Below are positions 1-8,233 of a stretch of 64,000 nt of DNA, piece after piece. The notes below the pieces were generated by a model. The model did no database searches. It saw only the letters and a list, made by a program, of their open reading frames with translations, and had not been told where the DNA came from. The stretch is from the NCBI RefSeq assembly GCF_024753145.1, contig NZ_JANUGU010000008.1, positions 1-64,000 of the forward strand, given 5' to 3'. How positions within the stretch are numbered: the first letter of the stretch is position 1; every line of letters begins with the position of its first letter. The DNA comes from Massilia terrae. Its GTDB lineage: Bacteria; Pseudomonadota; Gammaproteobacteria; Burkholderiales; Burkholderiaceae_D. The position numbers and the translations under genes were made by a program.

Positions 1-1
1 T

Positions 2-17
2 CGCGGGGACGACGTTA
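2..17. repeat. Partial copy of the palindromic intergenic repeat
   Basis: The left edge carries the right half of the window-wide repeat (cgcggggacgacgtt). The other half lies outside the window. The same half-core recurs at 24869-24882 and 22358-22371. Confidence 0.6.
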
Positions 18-37
18 GTTACTGATTAAACTTCGAC

Positions 38-484
38 TCACCCGGCGCGCGCCGCGCCGATCACCTTGCGCAGCGCGCCGGCCATGGTCTTTTGCTCGGT
101 GGGCGACAGGTGCGCGTCGAACAGCGCATGGATCGCCGCCGAGTACACCGTCCACATCTTGCGCCGCAACGCCAGCCCGGCGCCATCCAGCACCGCGTAG
201 GCGCCGCGCTTGTCCTCCGGGTCGCTTTCGCGCCTGAGCAGCCCGGCCGCCTCCAGGCGGTCCACCAGCCGGGTCAGGTTGCTGCGCGTGAGCACCACGC
301 TGTCGGCCAGCTCGTGCATGCGCTGGCGCTGCTGCGGCGCGCGCTCCAGCGCCCACAACACGTCGTACCACGCGAGCGGCGGCAGCCCGGCCTCGGCCAG
401 GCGCCGTTCGATTTCACCGGTCAGGACCGCGTGCCCGGTCAGCAGCAGCGGCCAGGCCGACAACTTGTCGTCAGTTTTGGACAT
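38..484 (-). CDS. MarR family transcriptional regulator
   Basis: This 148-residue protein has the size and layout of MarR winged-helix repressors. The recognition helix is visible at about residues 66-77 (TRSNLTRLVDRL), followed by a wing rich in charged residues (about 85-99, with DPEDKRG). Proteins of this family bind palindromes as dimers and are released by small phenolic or electrophilic ligands. The gene is divergent from a DoxX-GST operon, and the 82-bp gap holds two matching 14-bp palindromes, so it very likely represses both itself and that operon. The ligand cannot be read from the sequence. Confidence 0.9.
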   Translation of the reverse strand: MSKTDDKLSAWPLLLTGHAVLTGEIERRLAEAGLPPLAWYDVLWALERAPQQRQRMHELADSVVLTRSNLTRLVDRLEAAGLLRRESDPEDKRGAYAVLDGAGLALRRKMWTVYSAAIHALFDAHLSPTEQKTMAGALRKVIGAARAG

Positions 485-496
485 GCGCCGATTTTA

Positions 497-548
497 GTTG
501 CAAATGCAACGACCCGCAAGTACACTCCGATTTAGTTGCAATTGCAAC
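497..548. promoter_or_regulatory. Two 14-bp palindromic operators for the MarR regulator
   Basis: The divergent gap contains gttgcaaatgcaac at 497-510 and gttgcaattgcaac at 535-548. Both have the perfect arms GTTGCA and TGCAAC around a 2-base centre, each is preceded by tttta or ttta, and they start 38 bp apart. Paired identical palindromes between a MarR gene and its target operon are typical operator sites. The assignment is inferred from symmetry and position. Confidence 0.75.
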
Positions 549-566
549 GACTTTAAAAAGGACGAC

Positions 567-962
567 ATGATGCAAACCGCCTATGCTTTTACGCTGCTGC
601 GCGTGGCCCTGGGCCTGATGTGGCTATCCCACGCCCTGCTGAAAATCCTCGTGTTCACCCTGCCCGGCGCCGACCAGTTTTTCGTGGCGCACGGTTTTCC
701 CGCCCATTCCGTGTACCCGGTGGTGGCGGCCGAACTGGCCGGTGGCCTGATGATCCTGCTGGGCTTTCACGGCCGGGCTGCTTCGCTGGCGCTGCTGCCG
801 GTGCTGATCGGCGCGGCCGGCGTGCACCTGCCGAACGGCTGGGTGTTCAGCGCCGCCGGCGGCGGCTGGGAATATCCGCTGTTCCTGATTGTCGCCTCGC
901 TGGCGCACGCCTTGGGCGGCGACGGCGCATTCGCGCTGCGGCGCGTGGGAGCGCCGGCATGA
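567..962 (+). CDS. DoxX family inner-membrane protein
   Basis: The 131-residue product has four hydrophobic segments and the DoxX/SURF4 pattern: an early LxLGLMWLSHALLKI helix, an FPAHSVYPVVAAELAGGL helix and a GAAGVHLPNGWVFS loop. The start ATG at 567 is chosen because aaaaaggacgac lies directly upstream; the in-frame region before it is the operator DNA. The stop overlaps the start of the following glutathione S-transferase gene (ATGA), so the two are translationally coupled. DoxX proteins are membrane components often linked to thiol or quinone stress. The exact role here is unknown. Confidence 0.85.
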   Translation: MMQTAYAFTLLRVALGLMWLSHALLKILVFTLPGADQFFVAHGFPAHSVYPVVAAELAGGLMILLGFHGRAASLALLPVLIGAAGVHLPNGWVFSAAGGGWEYPLFLIVASLAHALGGDGAFALRRVGAPA

Positions 963-1678
963 GCGCGCAATTCGAACTGGTGAGCCACAAGCTCTGCCCC
1001 TACGTCCAGCGCGCCGCGATCACGCTGGCGGAAAAAAGCATGGCGTTCGAGCGCCGCTGGGTGGACCTGGCGAACAAGCCGGCCTGGTTCACGGCGATTT
1101 CACCGCTGGGAAAGGTGCCGCTGCTGATGGTGGATGGCGAGGTGCTGTTCGAGTCCGCCGTGATCTGCGACTACCTGGACGAGACGATTGCGCCGCGCCT
1201 GCATCCGCACGACCCGCTGCCGCGGGCGCGGCACCGCGCGTGGATCGAATTCGGCTCGGGCGTGCTGTCCGCCATCGGCGCCTTCTACAACGCGCCGGAT
1301 GCGGCGGCGTTCGCGCGCGCGGCGAGCGAGCTGGCAGCGAAATTCGCCACCGTCGAGCAGGTGCTTGGCGACGGACCGTGGTTCGACGGCGCCCGGTTTT
1401 CGCTGGTGGACGCAGCGTTCGGCCCCGTGTTCCGCTATTTCGACGTATTCGACCGGATCGGCGACTTCCACGTCTTCGATGGCAAACCCAAGGTGCGGGC
1501 CTGGCGCGCGGCGCTGGCCAGCCGTCCATCGGTGGCGCAAGCGGTCACGCCCGACTATCCCGCCCTGCTGCTGGATTTCATACGGCGCCGCGGCTCGCAT
1601 CTTGCGGCGCTGGCGGCATTCAGCGAGGGAAGCCGCAGCGATCTTGTGCCAAATGGCTGCGCCACCTGTATTAGTTAG
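959..1678 (+). CDS. Glutathione S-transferase family protein
   Basis: The 239-residue protein has an N-terminal thioredoxin-like domain with a CPY motif at residues 13-15, the cis-proline VPLL segment at 53-56 and the glutathione-binding ES pair at 65-66, then an all-helical C-terminal domain. This is the omega/stringent-starvation-like GST layout, in which the cysteine supports thiol transfer. The start overlaps the DoxX stop by 4 bp. Pairing with DoxX and a MarR repressor suggests detoxification of an electrophile or quinone, which is inference. Confidence 0.88.
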   Translation: MSAQFELVSHKLCPYVQRAAITLAEKSMAFERRWVDLANKPAWFTAISPLGKVPLLMVDGEVLFESAVICDYLDETIAPRLHPHDPLPRARHRAWIEFGSGVLSAIGAFYNAPDAAAFARAASELAAKFATVEQVLGDGPWFDGARFSLVDAAFGPVFRYFDVFDRIGDFHVFDGKPKVRAWRAALASRPSVAQAVTPDYPALLLDFIRRRGSHLAALAAFSEGSRSDLVPNGCATCIS

Positions 1679-1686
1679 CTCACGCA

Positions 1687-1789
1687 CGTCGTCCCGGCGC
1701 AGGCCGGGACCCAAAGATCATTTGGGTCGTCGAATCAGGCCCACGCACCCGCACACTCAGCATGGGTCCCGGCCTGCGCCGGGACGACG
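1687..1789. repeat. Inverted pair of palindromic repeats (GTCCCGG type)
   Basis: A core runs cgtcgtcccggcgcaggc onward at 1687-1713 and its reverse complement is at 1763-1789. The 49-bp spacer ends in the shared flank ctcagcatgggtcc. The pair sits between the convergent GST and ABC ATPase genes, where it could also terminate transcripts. Confidence 0.85.
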
Positions 1790-1795
1790 GTGTAA

Positions 1796-2593
1796 TCAAT
1801 CCACCGCCGCCATCCTCAGCTCGTCGCTGTGATGCCGCTGCTGTTCTTCCATCACCAGCATGCCCAGCTCGCGCTTGAGGGCGTTGAACCCGGGCGCTGC
1901 CGGATCGCGCGGGCGCGCCAGGCCGACCATGATGTCGCGCTTGATGGTGCCGGGCCGGTAGGTCATCACCACGATCCGGTCGGCGAGATAGATCGCCTCC
2001 TCGATGCTGTGGGTGACGAACAGGATGGTCTTCTTCAGCTCCGCCCAGATCCGCAGCAGCTCGTCCTGCAGGTTGCGCCGGGTGAGCGCATCGAGCGCGC
2101 CGAAAGGTTCGTCCATCAGCATGATCGGCGAATCCAGCGCCAGCACGCGCGCGATCGCGACGCGCTGGCGCATGCCGCCCGACAGGTCCTTCGGGTAGCG
2201 CGCCCGGAAGTCCGACAGCGACAGCAGCGCCAGCAGCTCGTCCACGCGGCGCTTGATCTCGCCGCGCGGCACGCGCTTGATCTCCAGGCCGAACGCCACG
2301 TTCTGCTCCACCGTCATCCACGGGAACAGCGCATATTCCTGGAATACCATGCCGCGCTCCGGCCCCGGGTCGGCGACCGGCTTGCCGTCGGCCGTGATGG
2401 TGCCGGAGGTCGGCGGCGCGAAGCCCGCCACCGCGTTCAGCAGGGTCGACTTGCCGCAGCCGGAAGGACCGAGCAGGCAGGTGAACTGCCCGTGCGGGAT
2501 GGACAGGCTGATGTCCTGCAGCGCGACCACGTCCTTGCCGTCGGCGCTGAACACCTTGCCGACGTGGTCGATGACGATATGCGGTGCATCCAT
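1796..2593 (-). CDS. ABC transporter ATP-binding protein (nitrate/sulfonate/taurine type)
   Basis: The 265-residue ATPase shows Walker A GPSGCGKST at 42-50, the signature LSGGMRQRVAIAR from about residue 137 and Walker B IMLMDEPFGALD ending near 167. Closest family resemblance is to SsuB/TauB/NrtD. It energises the importer formed with the permease encoded 1 bp upstream and the periplasmic binding protein beyond it. The gene order on this strand is binding protein, permease, ATPase. The substrate is not evident: no sulfonatase, dioxygenase or nitrate reductase gene lies nearby. Confidence 0.92.
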   Translation of the reverse strand: MDAPHIVIDHVGKVFSADGKDVVALQDISLSIPHGQFTCLLGPSGCGKSTLLNAVAGFAPPTSGTITADGKPVADPGPERGMVFQEYALFPWMTVEQNVAFGLEIKRVPRGEIKRRVDELLALLSLSDFRARYPKDLSGGMRQRVAIARVLALDSPIMLMDEPFGALDALTRRNLQDELLRIWAELKKTILFVTHSIEEAIYLADRIVVMTYRPGTIKRDIMVGLARPRDPAAPGFNALKRELGMLVMEEQQRHHSDELRMAAVD

Positions 2594-2594
2594 G

Positions 2595-3428
2595 TCAGTG
2601 CTCCAGGCCGCGGTGCCAGCGCAGCAGGTAATTGTTCAGGCGCGTCATGCCGACGTCGATCGCGAGGCCGAGCAGGCCGATGGTGATCATCCCGGCGATG
2701 ATCTTGTCCGACCAAAAATATTCGCGCGCCTCCAGGATGCGGAAGCCCAGCCCGTTGTTCACCGCGATCATCTCGGCCACGATCACCACGATGAAAGCGG
2801 TGCCGATGCCGACTCGCACCCCGGTCAATATATAAGGCACGGCGGCCGGCAGGATCACCCGCAGGAACATGGTGGCCCCGGTCGCGCCAAGGTTGCGCGC
2901 GGCGCGCAGGTAGATGCCGTCGACCTGGCGCACGCCGGCCACGGTATTCATCAGCACCGGGAAGAAGGCGCCGATCGCGATCAGGAACACGGCCGGCGCG
3001 TTACCCAGCCCGAACCACAGGATCGACAGCGGGATGTAGGCGATCGGCGGGATCGGCCGCAGCAGCTGCACCAGCGGGTTGAACCACGAGTACACGGTGC
3101 GGCTCGCGCCCATCGCCAGCCCGAGCGGCAGCGCCAGCCCTGTGCCCACCAAAAAGCCCACCACCACCCGGTACAGGCTCCCTGCCGAATCGACCAGCAG
3201 CTCGCCGGACAGCGCCCACTTCCACCAGGCGCCGCCGGTTTCGGCATGGAAGTCGGCAAAGGACTTCAGCGGCATCAGGTAGGCCAGCCAGCGCTTGGCC
3301 ACGTCGAACGGCGCCGGCAGGATGTTCGCATTGACCCAGCCGTTCGACGCCACCCATTGCCACAGGCCGATCGCGACCACGGGCACCACCAGACCGAGCG
3401 CGAACTCGCCCCAACTACGCTTGCGCAT
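2595..3428 (-). CDS. ABC transporter permease (SsuC/TauC-like)
   Basis: The 277-residue membrane protein has an N-terminal helix, about five further hydrophobic segments and the binding-protein-dependent permease signature around NLGATGATMFLRVILPAAVP, which contains the EAA-loop equivalent that docks the ATPase. Length fits the family. It is followed after 1 bp by the ATPase gene and preceded by the binding-protein gene with a 15-bp gap, so all three form one operon. Confidence 0.9.
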   Translation of the reverse strand: MRKRSWGEFALGLVVPVVAIGLWQWVASNGWVNANILPAPFDVAKRWLAYLMPLKSFADFHAETGGAWWKWALSGELLVDSAGSLYRVVVGFLVGTGLALPLGLAMGASRTVYSWFNPLVQLLRPIPPIAYIPLSILWFGLGNAPAVFLIAIGAFFPVLMNTVAGVRQVDGIYLRAARNLGATGATMFLRVILPAAVPYILTGVRVGIGTAFIVVIVAEMIAVNNGLGFRILEAREYFWSDKIIAGMITIGLLGLAIDVGMTRLNNYLLRWHRGLEH

Positions 3429-3443
3429 GCCGCCTCCGCTGGC

Positions 3444-4418
3444 TTACTTGATGTTCAGGCTCTTCTTGGCCTCGTCGAGCAGGTCGGTCTTGACCCAGTC
3501 CTTCGCGACCGGCGGCTTGGCCATCTTGCCGACGCCGGTCTTGACCATCAGGTCGGTCGTGACCTGGATGTGCTCGGGCGTGACGTCGTAGGAGAACATC
3601 GAATTGCCCAGCGCGTCGCGGTAGTCGTCGGAGCTGATCTGGCCCTTGAACACGACGTCGCGCACATACTTCTCGGCCAGCGCCGGGTTGTCGAGGAAGG
3701 TCTTGGTCGACTGCACGAAGCACTTCATGAACTTCTCGGCCAACGGACGCTGCGTGTTGTAGAACTTCTCCGTCATGACCATGGTCCGCACCGGCTCGCC
3801 GATCGGGGTGTCGTAAGGCTTGATCACCTCCACGCCGAAGCCCTTGTTGATGGCCTGCGAGGACTGCGGCTCGGACTGCATCATGGCGTCGATGTTCTTG
3901 CCCAGCAGCGCCTGGTTCAGGTCGGCGTAGGCCAGGTAGATCAGCTGCACGTCCTTGCCGGGCGCGGTGTCGGCCGTCATGCCGTATTTATTCAGTTCGG
4001 CCATCAGCAGCACCTCCTGGATGCCGCCGCGCGTCACGCCGACCTTCTTCCCTTTCAGGTCGCGCACGCTCTTGATCTTTTCGTCCGGACGCGCGACCAG
4101 GCGCGCGCCGCCCTTGGCGAAGCCGGCCACGACGTAGATCGGCGCGCCGCTGGCGCGGCCCGAGATGGCGGCCTCGGACGCGGTGGTGCCCACGTCCAGC
4201 TCGCCGGCGATGATCGCCTGCATCACGTCGAGGCCCTTGGCGAAGACTTTTTCGTCGACCTTGATGCCACACTTCGGCGCGATTTCCTTGATATATGAGA
4301 CGGCGCCGTAGTGCGCGAACTTGAGGTTGCCCAGCCGGACCACATCCTGGGCCTGGGCGCTGCCGGCCAGCAGCAGCGATGCGACGAGCGCGGTCTTGCC
4401 AAACACGGTTGCTTTCAT
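3444..4418 (-). CDS. NitT/TauT family ABC transporter substrate-binding protein
   Basis: The 324-residue precursor begins with a cleavable signal peptide (MKATVFGKTALVASLLLAGSAQAQ, split about residue 24), followed by a bilobed binding-protein fold with the typical segments AGELDVGTTASEAAI and DLKGKKVGVTRGG. The start at 4418 is preferred over an in-frame start 144 bases upstream because it gives the signal peptide and follows ggagagagaagga. It is the first gene of the ABC importer operon. Family members bind sulfonates, nitrate, pyrimidine precursors or aromatic acids; the ligand here is unknown. Confidence 0.9.
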   Translation of the reverse strand: MKATVFGKTALVASLLLAGSAQAQDVVRLGNLKFAHYGAVSYIKEIAPKCGIKVDEKVFAKGLDVMQAIIAGELDVGTTASEAAISGRASGAPIYVVAGFAKGGARLVARPDEKIKSVRDLKGKKVGVTRGGIQEVLLMAELNKYGMTADTAPGKDVQLIYLAYADLNQALLGKNIDAMMQSEPQSSQAINKGFGVEVIKPYDTPIGEPVRTMVMTEKFYNTQRPLAEKFMKCFVQSTKTFLDNPALAEKYVRDVVFKGQISSDDYRDALGNSMFSYDVTPEHIQVTTDLMVKTGVGKMAKPPVAKDWVKTDLLDEAKKSLNIK

Positions 4419-4605
4419 TCCTTCTCTCTCCCAAAAAGGTGAAACTGCAGTGTGGCCGGGCGGCTGGCCGTGGGGCTGCCGCCTTCGTATGCTTCCGCAA
4501 GGTATAACGCTGAGCAAGAGATTGTCAAACGAATCAGTTTGCGGCAGCCCGTCCAACAGCACGCCGAGCGGCGGGAACGCCCGCCATATCAGTTAAAATG
4601 GCGGA

Positions 4606-4634
4606 TTGACGTACGCGTCCAACCCGACATTATT
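4606..4634 (+). promoter_or_regulatory. Candidate promoter for ffh
   Basis: TTGACG at 4606-4611 is followed, after 17 bp, by ATTATT at 4629-4634, just upstream of the ffh start at 4647. The leader would be very short. Another AT-rich hexamer, TAAAAT at 4594-4599, is an alternative -10 box. Confidence 0.35.
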
Positions 4635-4646
4635 TAATTACTAGCC

Positions 4647-6014
4647 ATGCTGGATAACCTGACACAACGTCTTGCCAAGGTCGTCAAAACGATGCGCGGC
4701 GAGGCGCGCCTGACCGAATCGAACACCGCCGAAATGCTGCGCGAAGTGCGCCTGGCGCTGCTCGAAGCCGACGTCGCGCTGCCGGCCGTGCGCGAGTTCA
4801 TCGGCAAGGTCAAGGACAAGGCGCTGGGCGAGGAAGTCATCGGCTCGCTGTCGCCGGGCCAGGCCCTGGTCGGCGTGGTGCAGCGCGAGCTGGCCGCCCT
4901 GATGGGCGCCGACCTCGGCCCCGAAGCCAGCCAGCTGTCGTTCGCGCAGCAGCCGCCGGCGATCTTCCTGATGGCAGGCCTGCAAGGCGCCGGTAAAACC
5001 ACCACCACCGGCAAACTGGCCAAGTACCTCAAGGAAGAGAAGAAGAAAAAGGTCCTGACCGTGTCGGCCGACGTCTACCGTCCGGCGGCAATCGCGCAGC
5101 TCGAGGCCGTGACCAGGCAGGTCGGCGCCGACTTCTTCCCCACCACCGCCAGCGACAAGCCGGTCGACATCGCCCGCAATGCCCTGGACTGGGCGCGCAA
5201 GCACTACTACGACGTCCTGATCATCGACACCGCCGGCCGCCTCGGCATCGACGAAGCGATGATGAAGGAGATCGCCGAGGTGCACGCGGCGGTCAACCCG
5301 GTCGAGACCCTGTTCGTGGTCGACGCCATGCTCGGCCAGGACGCGATCAACACCGCCAAGGCCTTCAACGACACCCTGCCGCTGACCGGCGTGGTGCTGA
5401 CCAAGCTCGATGGCGACTCGCGCGGCGGCGCGGCGCTGTCGGTGCGCCACGTGACCGGCAAGCCGATCAAGTTCGCCGGCGTGTCCGAGAAGCTGGACGG
5501 CCTGGAAGCCTTCGACCCGGCGCGCATGGCCAACCGCATCCTGGGCATGGGCGATATCCTGGCCCTGGTCGAGGAAGCGCGCAAGGGCGTGGACATGAAG
5601 GCGGCCTCGGACCTGGCCAACAAGATCAAGTCCGGCGCCAAGTTCGACATGAACGACTTCAAGGCGCAGCTGGCGCAGATGAAGAAGATGGGCGGCATGG
5701 CCGGCCTGATCGACAAGCTGCCGGCCCAGTTCCAGCAGGCCGCGGGCAACGCCAACATGGACCAGGCCGAAAAACAGGTGCGCCGCATGGTCGGCATCAT
5801 CGACTCGATGACGCCCGCCGAACGGGCCAAGCCGGAGCTGATCAAGGCCAACCGCAAGCGCCGCATCGCCGCCGGCGCCGGGGTCCAGGTGCAGGACGTG
5901 AACCGCATGCTGACCCAATACGAGCAGATGAACACCATGATGAAGAAGCTCAAAGGCGGCGGCCTGATGAAGATGATGCGCGGGATGAAGGGCATGATGC
6001 CGGGCATCCGTTAA
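4647..6014 (+). CDS. ffh: Signal recognition particle protein Ffh
   Basis: The 455-residue protein has the SRP54 N domain, a GTPase domain with GLQGAGKTTTTGKLA near residue 110, DTAGR and TKLDGD motifs, and a methionine-rich M domain ending in KGGGLMKMMRGMKGMMPG. It binds 4.5S RNA and signal sequences of nascent inner-membrane proteins and delivers them to FtsY. The length matches bacterial Ffh. It appears monocistronic: a strong hairpin terminator follows 16 bases after the stop. Confidence 0.98.
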   Translation: MLDNLTQRLAKVVKTMRGEARLTESNTAEMLREVRLALLEADVALPAVREFIGKVKDKALGEEVIGSLSPGQALVGVVQRELAALMGADLGPEASQLSFAQQPPAIFLMAGLQGAGKTTTTGKLAKYLKEEKKKKVLTVSADVYRPAAIAQLEAVTRQVGADFFPTTASDKPVDIARNALDWARKHYYDVLIIDTAGRLGIDEAMMKEIAEVHAAVNPVETLFVVDAMLGQDAINTAKAFNDTLPLTGVVLTKLDGDSRGGAALSVRHVTGKPIKFAGVSEKLDGLEAFDPARMANRILGMGDILALVEEARKGVDMKAASDLANKIKSGAKFDMNDFKAQLAQMKKMGGMAGLIDKLPAQFQQAAGNANMDQAEKQVRRMVGIIDSMTPAERAKPELIKANRKRRIAAGAGVQVQDVNRMLTQYEQMNTMMKKLKGGGLMKMMRGMKGMMPGIR

Positions 6015-6030
6015 TTACCCGCGTCCGAAA

Positions 6031-6067
6031 AAAGCCGTGGAAATTCACACTTCCACGGCTTTTTTTC
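6031..6067 (+). terminator. Rho-independent terminator of ffh
   Basis: A 12-bp perfect stem (aaagccgtggaa at 6031-6042, ttccacggcttt at 6051-6062) with an 8-base loop runs into a T tract. Confidence 0.92.
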
Positions 6068-6129
6068 GCCCGTTTCCCCTCTGGCGCGGCGGTTTTTGTC
6101 ACGAAGGCCGCCTCTCCCTCTTGTTTAAT

Positions 6130-6180
6130 CGAAAAAATTTCGAAAAAGACTTGCACGAAGACTAAAACGACACCAATATA
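6130..6180 (+). promoter_or_regulatory. Candidate promoter region of the SWIB gene
   Basis: An AT-rich stretch carries the small inverted repeat cgaaaaaatttcg (6130-6142), then TTGCAC at 6151-6156 and AATATA at 6175-6180 with 18-bp spacing. The spacing suits a sigma-70 promoter. Assignment is by pattern only. Confidence 0.4.
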
Positions 6181-6234
6181 AGCCGGTGCGTCAATTGCGC
6201 ATTTTTCTAATGTGTTCGTTTAGGAGGCTCGAAG

Positions 6235-6627
6235 ATGGCAACAGCCAAGAAATCCGCCGCAGCACCGGCCAAGAAGGCCGCGGCAAAGCCGGCCGCCAAG
6301 CCGGCAGCAAAAAAAGCAGCAGCTCCTGCCAAGGCAGCACCGAAAGCCGCAGCAGCCAAGAAACCGGCCGCCGCGCGCAAGCCGAACGCCGCTTTCATGA
6401 AAGCGATGACCCCGTCGGCGCAATTGTCCGCCGTGGTTGGTTCGGGCGCACTGCCGCGCACTGAAGTGACCAAGAAAGTCTGGGAATACATCAAGAAGCA
6501 CAATCTCCAGGACGCCGCCAACCGCCGCATGATCAACGCCGACGACAAGCTCAAGCCGGTTTTTGGCGGCAAGGGCCAAGTCTCGATGTTTGAAATGACC
6601 AAGCTGATTTCGGATCACCTGAAATAA
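6235..6627 (+). CDS. SWIB/MDM2 domain protein with histone-H1-like tail
   Basis: Residues 1-50 are almost only Ala, Lys and Pro in KKAAAKPA-type repeats, as in bacterial histone-H1-like proteins. Residues about 55-130 form a SWIB domain (MTPSAQLSAVVGSGALPRTE, then VWEYIKKHNLQD and INADDKLKPVFG). The 130-residue protein is expected to bind DNA through the basic tail; the SWIB fold is known from eukaryotic remodelling complexes and is found in Chlamydia and Burkholderiales. A strong ribosome binding site (taggaggctcgaag) precedes the ATG. It is monocistronic between two terminators, and likely abundant. Confidence 0.9.
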   Translation: MATAKKSAAAPAKKAAAKPAAKPAAKKAAAPAKAAPKAAAAKKPAAARKPNAAFMKAMTPSAQLSAVVGSGALPRTEVTKKVWEYIKKHNLQDAANRRMINADDKLKPVFGGKGQVSMFEMTKLISDHLK

Positions 6628-6660
6628 GAAAAAGATCGGCTGCCTGAGTCCACCGAAAAA

Positions 6661-6697
6661 CGAAAACCCCGGCCGAAAGCCGGGGTTTTCGTTTTTC
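6661..6697 (+). terminator. Rho-independent terminator of the SWIB gene
   Basis: A 13-bp perfect stem (cgaaaaccccggc at 6661-6673, gccggggttttcg at 6679-6691) with a 5-base loop is followed by tttttc. Confidence 0.92.
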
Positions 6698-6718
6698 TAT
6701 TTACGCCAAAACCAAACA

Positions 6719-6802
6719 GTCGTCCCGGCGAAGGCCGGGACCCATACTGATTCTCCGAAGTAGCTAGCGGTCTATGGGTCCCGGCCTGCGCCGGGACGAC
6801 GG
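6719..6802. repeat. Inverted pair of palindromic repeats (GTCCCGG type)
   Basis: The core gtcgtcccggcgaaggcc onward is at 6719-6745 and the opposed copy is at 6774-6802. The second copy has the shared cggtctatgggtcc flank and is followed by ttttt. It lies between convergent genes. Confidence 0.85.
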
Positions 6803-6805
6803 TTT

Positions 6806-8224
6806 TTAGGGTGCTGGCTCTGTTTGACGCGGCAGGCTTGCAAATTGCGCTGCCAGCGTCGACTGCAAAGCCCGTAACGACACCGCCAGCTCCTCCGGCT
6901 CGCGCAGCGCCTGACGCGCGGCTCCGATCGCCCTCCGCACCTCAGGCGGCGCCTGCCCTGCTTCGAACAGCGCGCACGCCGGCTCGCGGCAGGCGAGCAG
7001 CAAGTCGATCCAGTCCGCCGGCTGCACGCGCACGAATCGCGAGGTCAGCACCCGCGCCGCACGAAACGCCGGCGCCATGTGTTCGATGACCTCCAGGGCG
7101 GCGACAAACGGCGCCACCCAGCGCGGCTCCTTGCCCGGATCGAAGGCATCCGACAAGGCGGCCAGCGCCACCGCCAGCCGGCGCCGCAGCACGCCGCTGG
7201 AGCGCACCGGCAGCAGCAGCCACGCACACGCCACCGCGAGAGCCGCCCCGATCACGATCTCCTCCAGCCGCGCCCACAGCATGGCGGCCGGCGATGCGCC
7301 CGTGAATCCCTGCAGCAGCGCGAACGCAATCGTCACGCACAGGGCCCACCACGCATAAGCGAAGGGCCGCAGCCAGGTCCCAACGAACAGCGCGGCCATG
7401 ATCAACACCGCGGTGGCGGCGCCATGCCCGCCGGCGTGCTCGCCAAGCACCAGCGCAAGCAGCGTGCCCGCCGCCGCGCCGCCGACCCGCAGCACGCTTT
7501 TGTAAGCGACGTCGAGCCGCCCCCGGTTGCCGCTGGCGACGATGAAGGCGGTGACCACGATCCAGCTCCAGCGCTCCGGGAAAATCGCGAAACCGACCGC
7601 GAACGACAGCGCCAGCGAGGCCGCCATCTGCAGCGCCAGGCGCGTGCTGGCATCCGGCCACAGCGAACTCTCCGCCTTTCCCACCAGCGCCGTCGGGCGC
7701 GGCTTCCCCGGCGGCAGCGCCACGCCGGCCCAGCGCGCGCACGCATGCAGCAGGACGACCCAGAACAGGGCCAGCCATCCAACCAGGACCGGCAGCATGA
7801 ATGCGGGCACCGATCCCGCCGGATCGGGCGCAAGGTGGGGCGTGACCAGCAGCGCGACGAAAGGCAGCCCGGCCAGCGAACCGATACGCGCGGCGGTGGC
7901 GCCGAAGCGGCGCAGCCAGATCGACAGCGCGATGGCCAATGTGAACAGCAAGGCCCCGGGCAGAGGCCAGCGATGCAGCAGCATGCCCACGCCGATCGCG
8001 CACAAGCCGACCACCGGCAGCGCCACGGCCGCTTCGAAACGGCCATGCCGCTCGCGCTCAAGTTCGCTGCGGGACAGGGAAAGGGAGAGCATCACGCCCA
8101 GCACCGCCAGCGCGGCCGAGCGCTGCAGCGCCAGCGCGCACATCAGCGTGGCGCTGGCCGCGAGAGTGGTGACGCAAGCCGCGTTGAACGCAGCGAGGAC
8201 CGGCCGGCGGAGCGTCGATCCCAT
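6806..8224 (-). CDS. FUSC-type inner-membrane protein (aromatic acid exporter-like)
   Basis: This 472-residue protein has two clusters of hydrophobic helices separated by a soluble stretch, the layout of the FUSC/YccS/AaeB superfamily. The second cluster contains WSWIVVTAFIVASGNRGRLD and a GTLLALVLGEHAG loop typical of FUSC domains. The ATG at 8224 is chosen; a TTG codon 9 bases upstream would abut the stop of the preceding gene. It follows the lytic transglycosylase gene directly, so the three genes proS, transglycosylase and this one may be cotranscribed. Substrates are unknown. Confidence 0.75.
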   Translation of the reverse strand: MGSTLRRPVLAAFNAACVTTLAASATLMCALALQRSAALAVLGVMLSLSLSRSELERERHGRFEAAVALPVVGLCAIGVGMLLHRWPLPGALLFTLAIALSIWLRRFGATAARIGSLAGLPFVALLVTPHLAPDPAGSVPAFMLPVLVGWLALFWVVLLHACARWAGVALPPGKPRPTALVGKAESSLWPDASTRLALQMAASLALSFAVGFAIFPERWSWIVVTAFIVASGNRGRLDVAYKSVLRVGGAAAGTLLALVLGEHAGGHGAATAVLIMAALFVGTWLRPFAYAWWALCVTIAFALLQGFTGASPAAMLWARLEEIVIGAALAVACAWLLLPVRSSGVLRRRLAVALAALSDAFDPGKEPRWVAPFVAALEVIEHMAPAFRAARVLTSRFVRVQPADWIDLLLACREPACALFEAGQAPPEVRRAIGAARQALREPEELAVSLRALQSTLAAQFASLPRQTEPAP

Positions 8225-8233
8225 CGCCGGCAA

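Noticed and set aside
2253..4298. 681-codon plus-strand frame opposite the ABC transporter genes
   Set aside because: The composition is His/Arg/Gln-rich with no domain; the minus-strand genes show clear ATPase, permease and binding-protein motifs.
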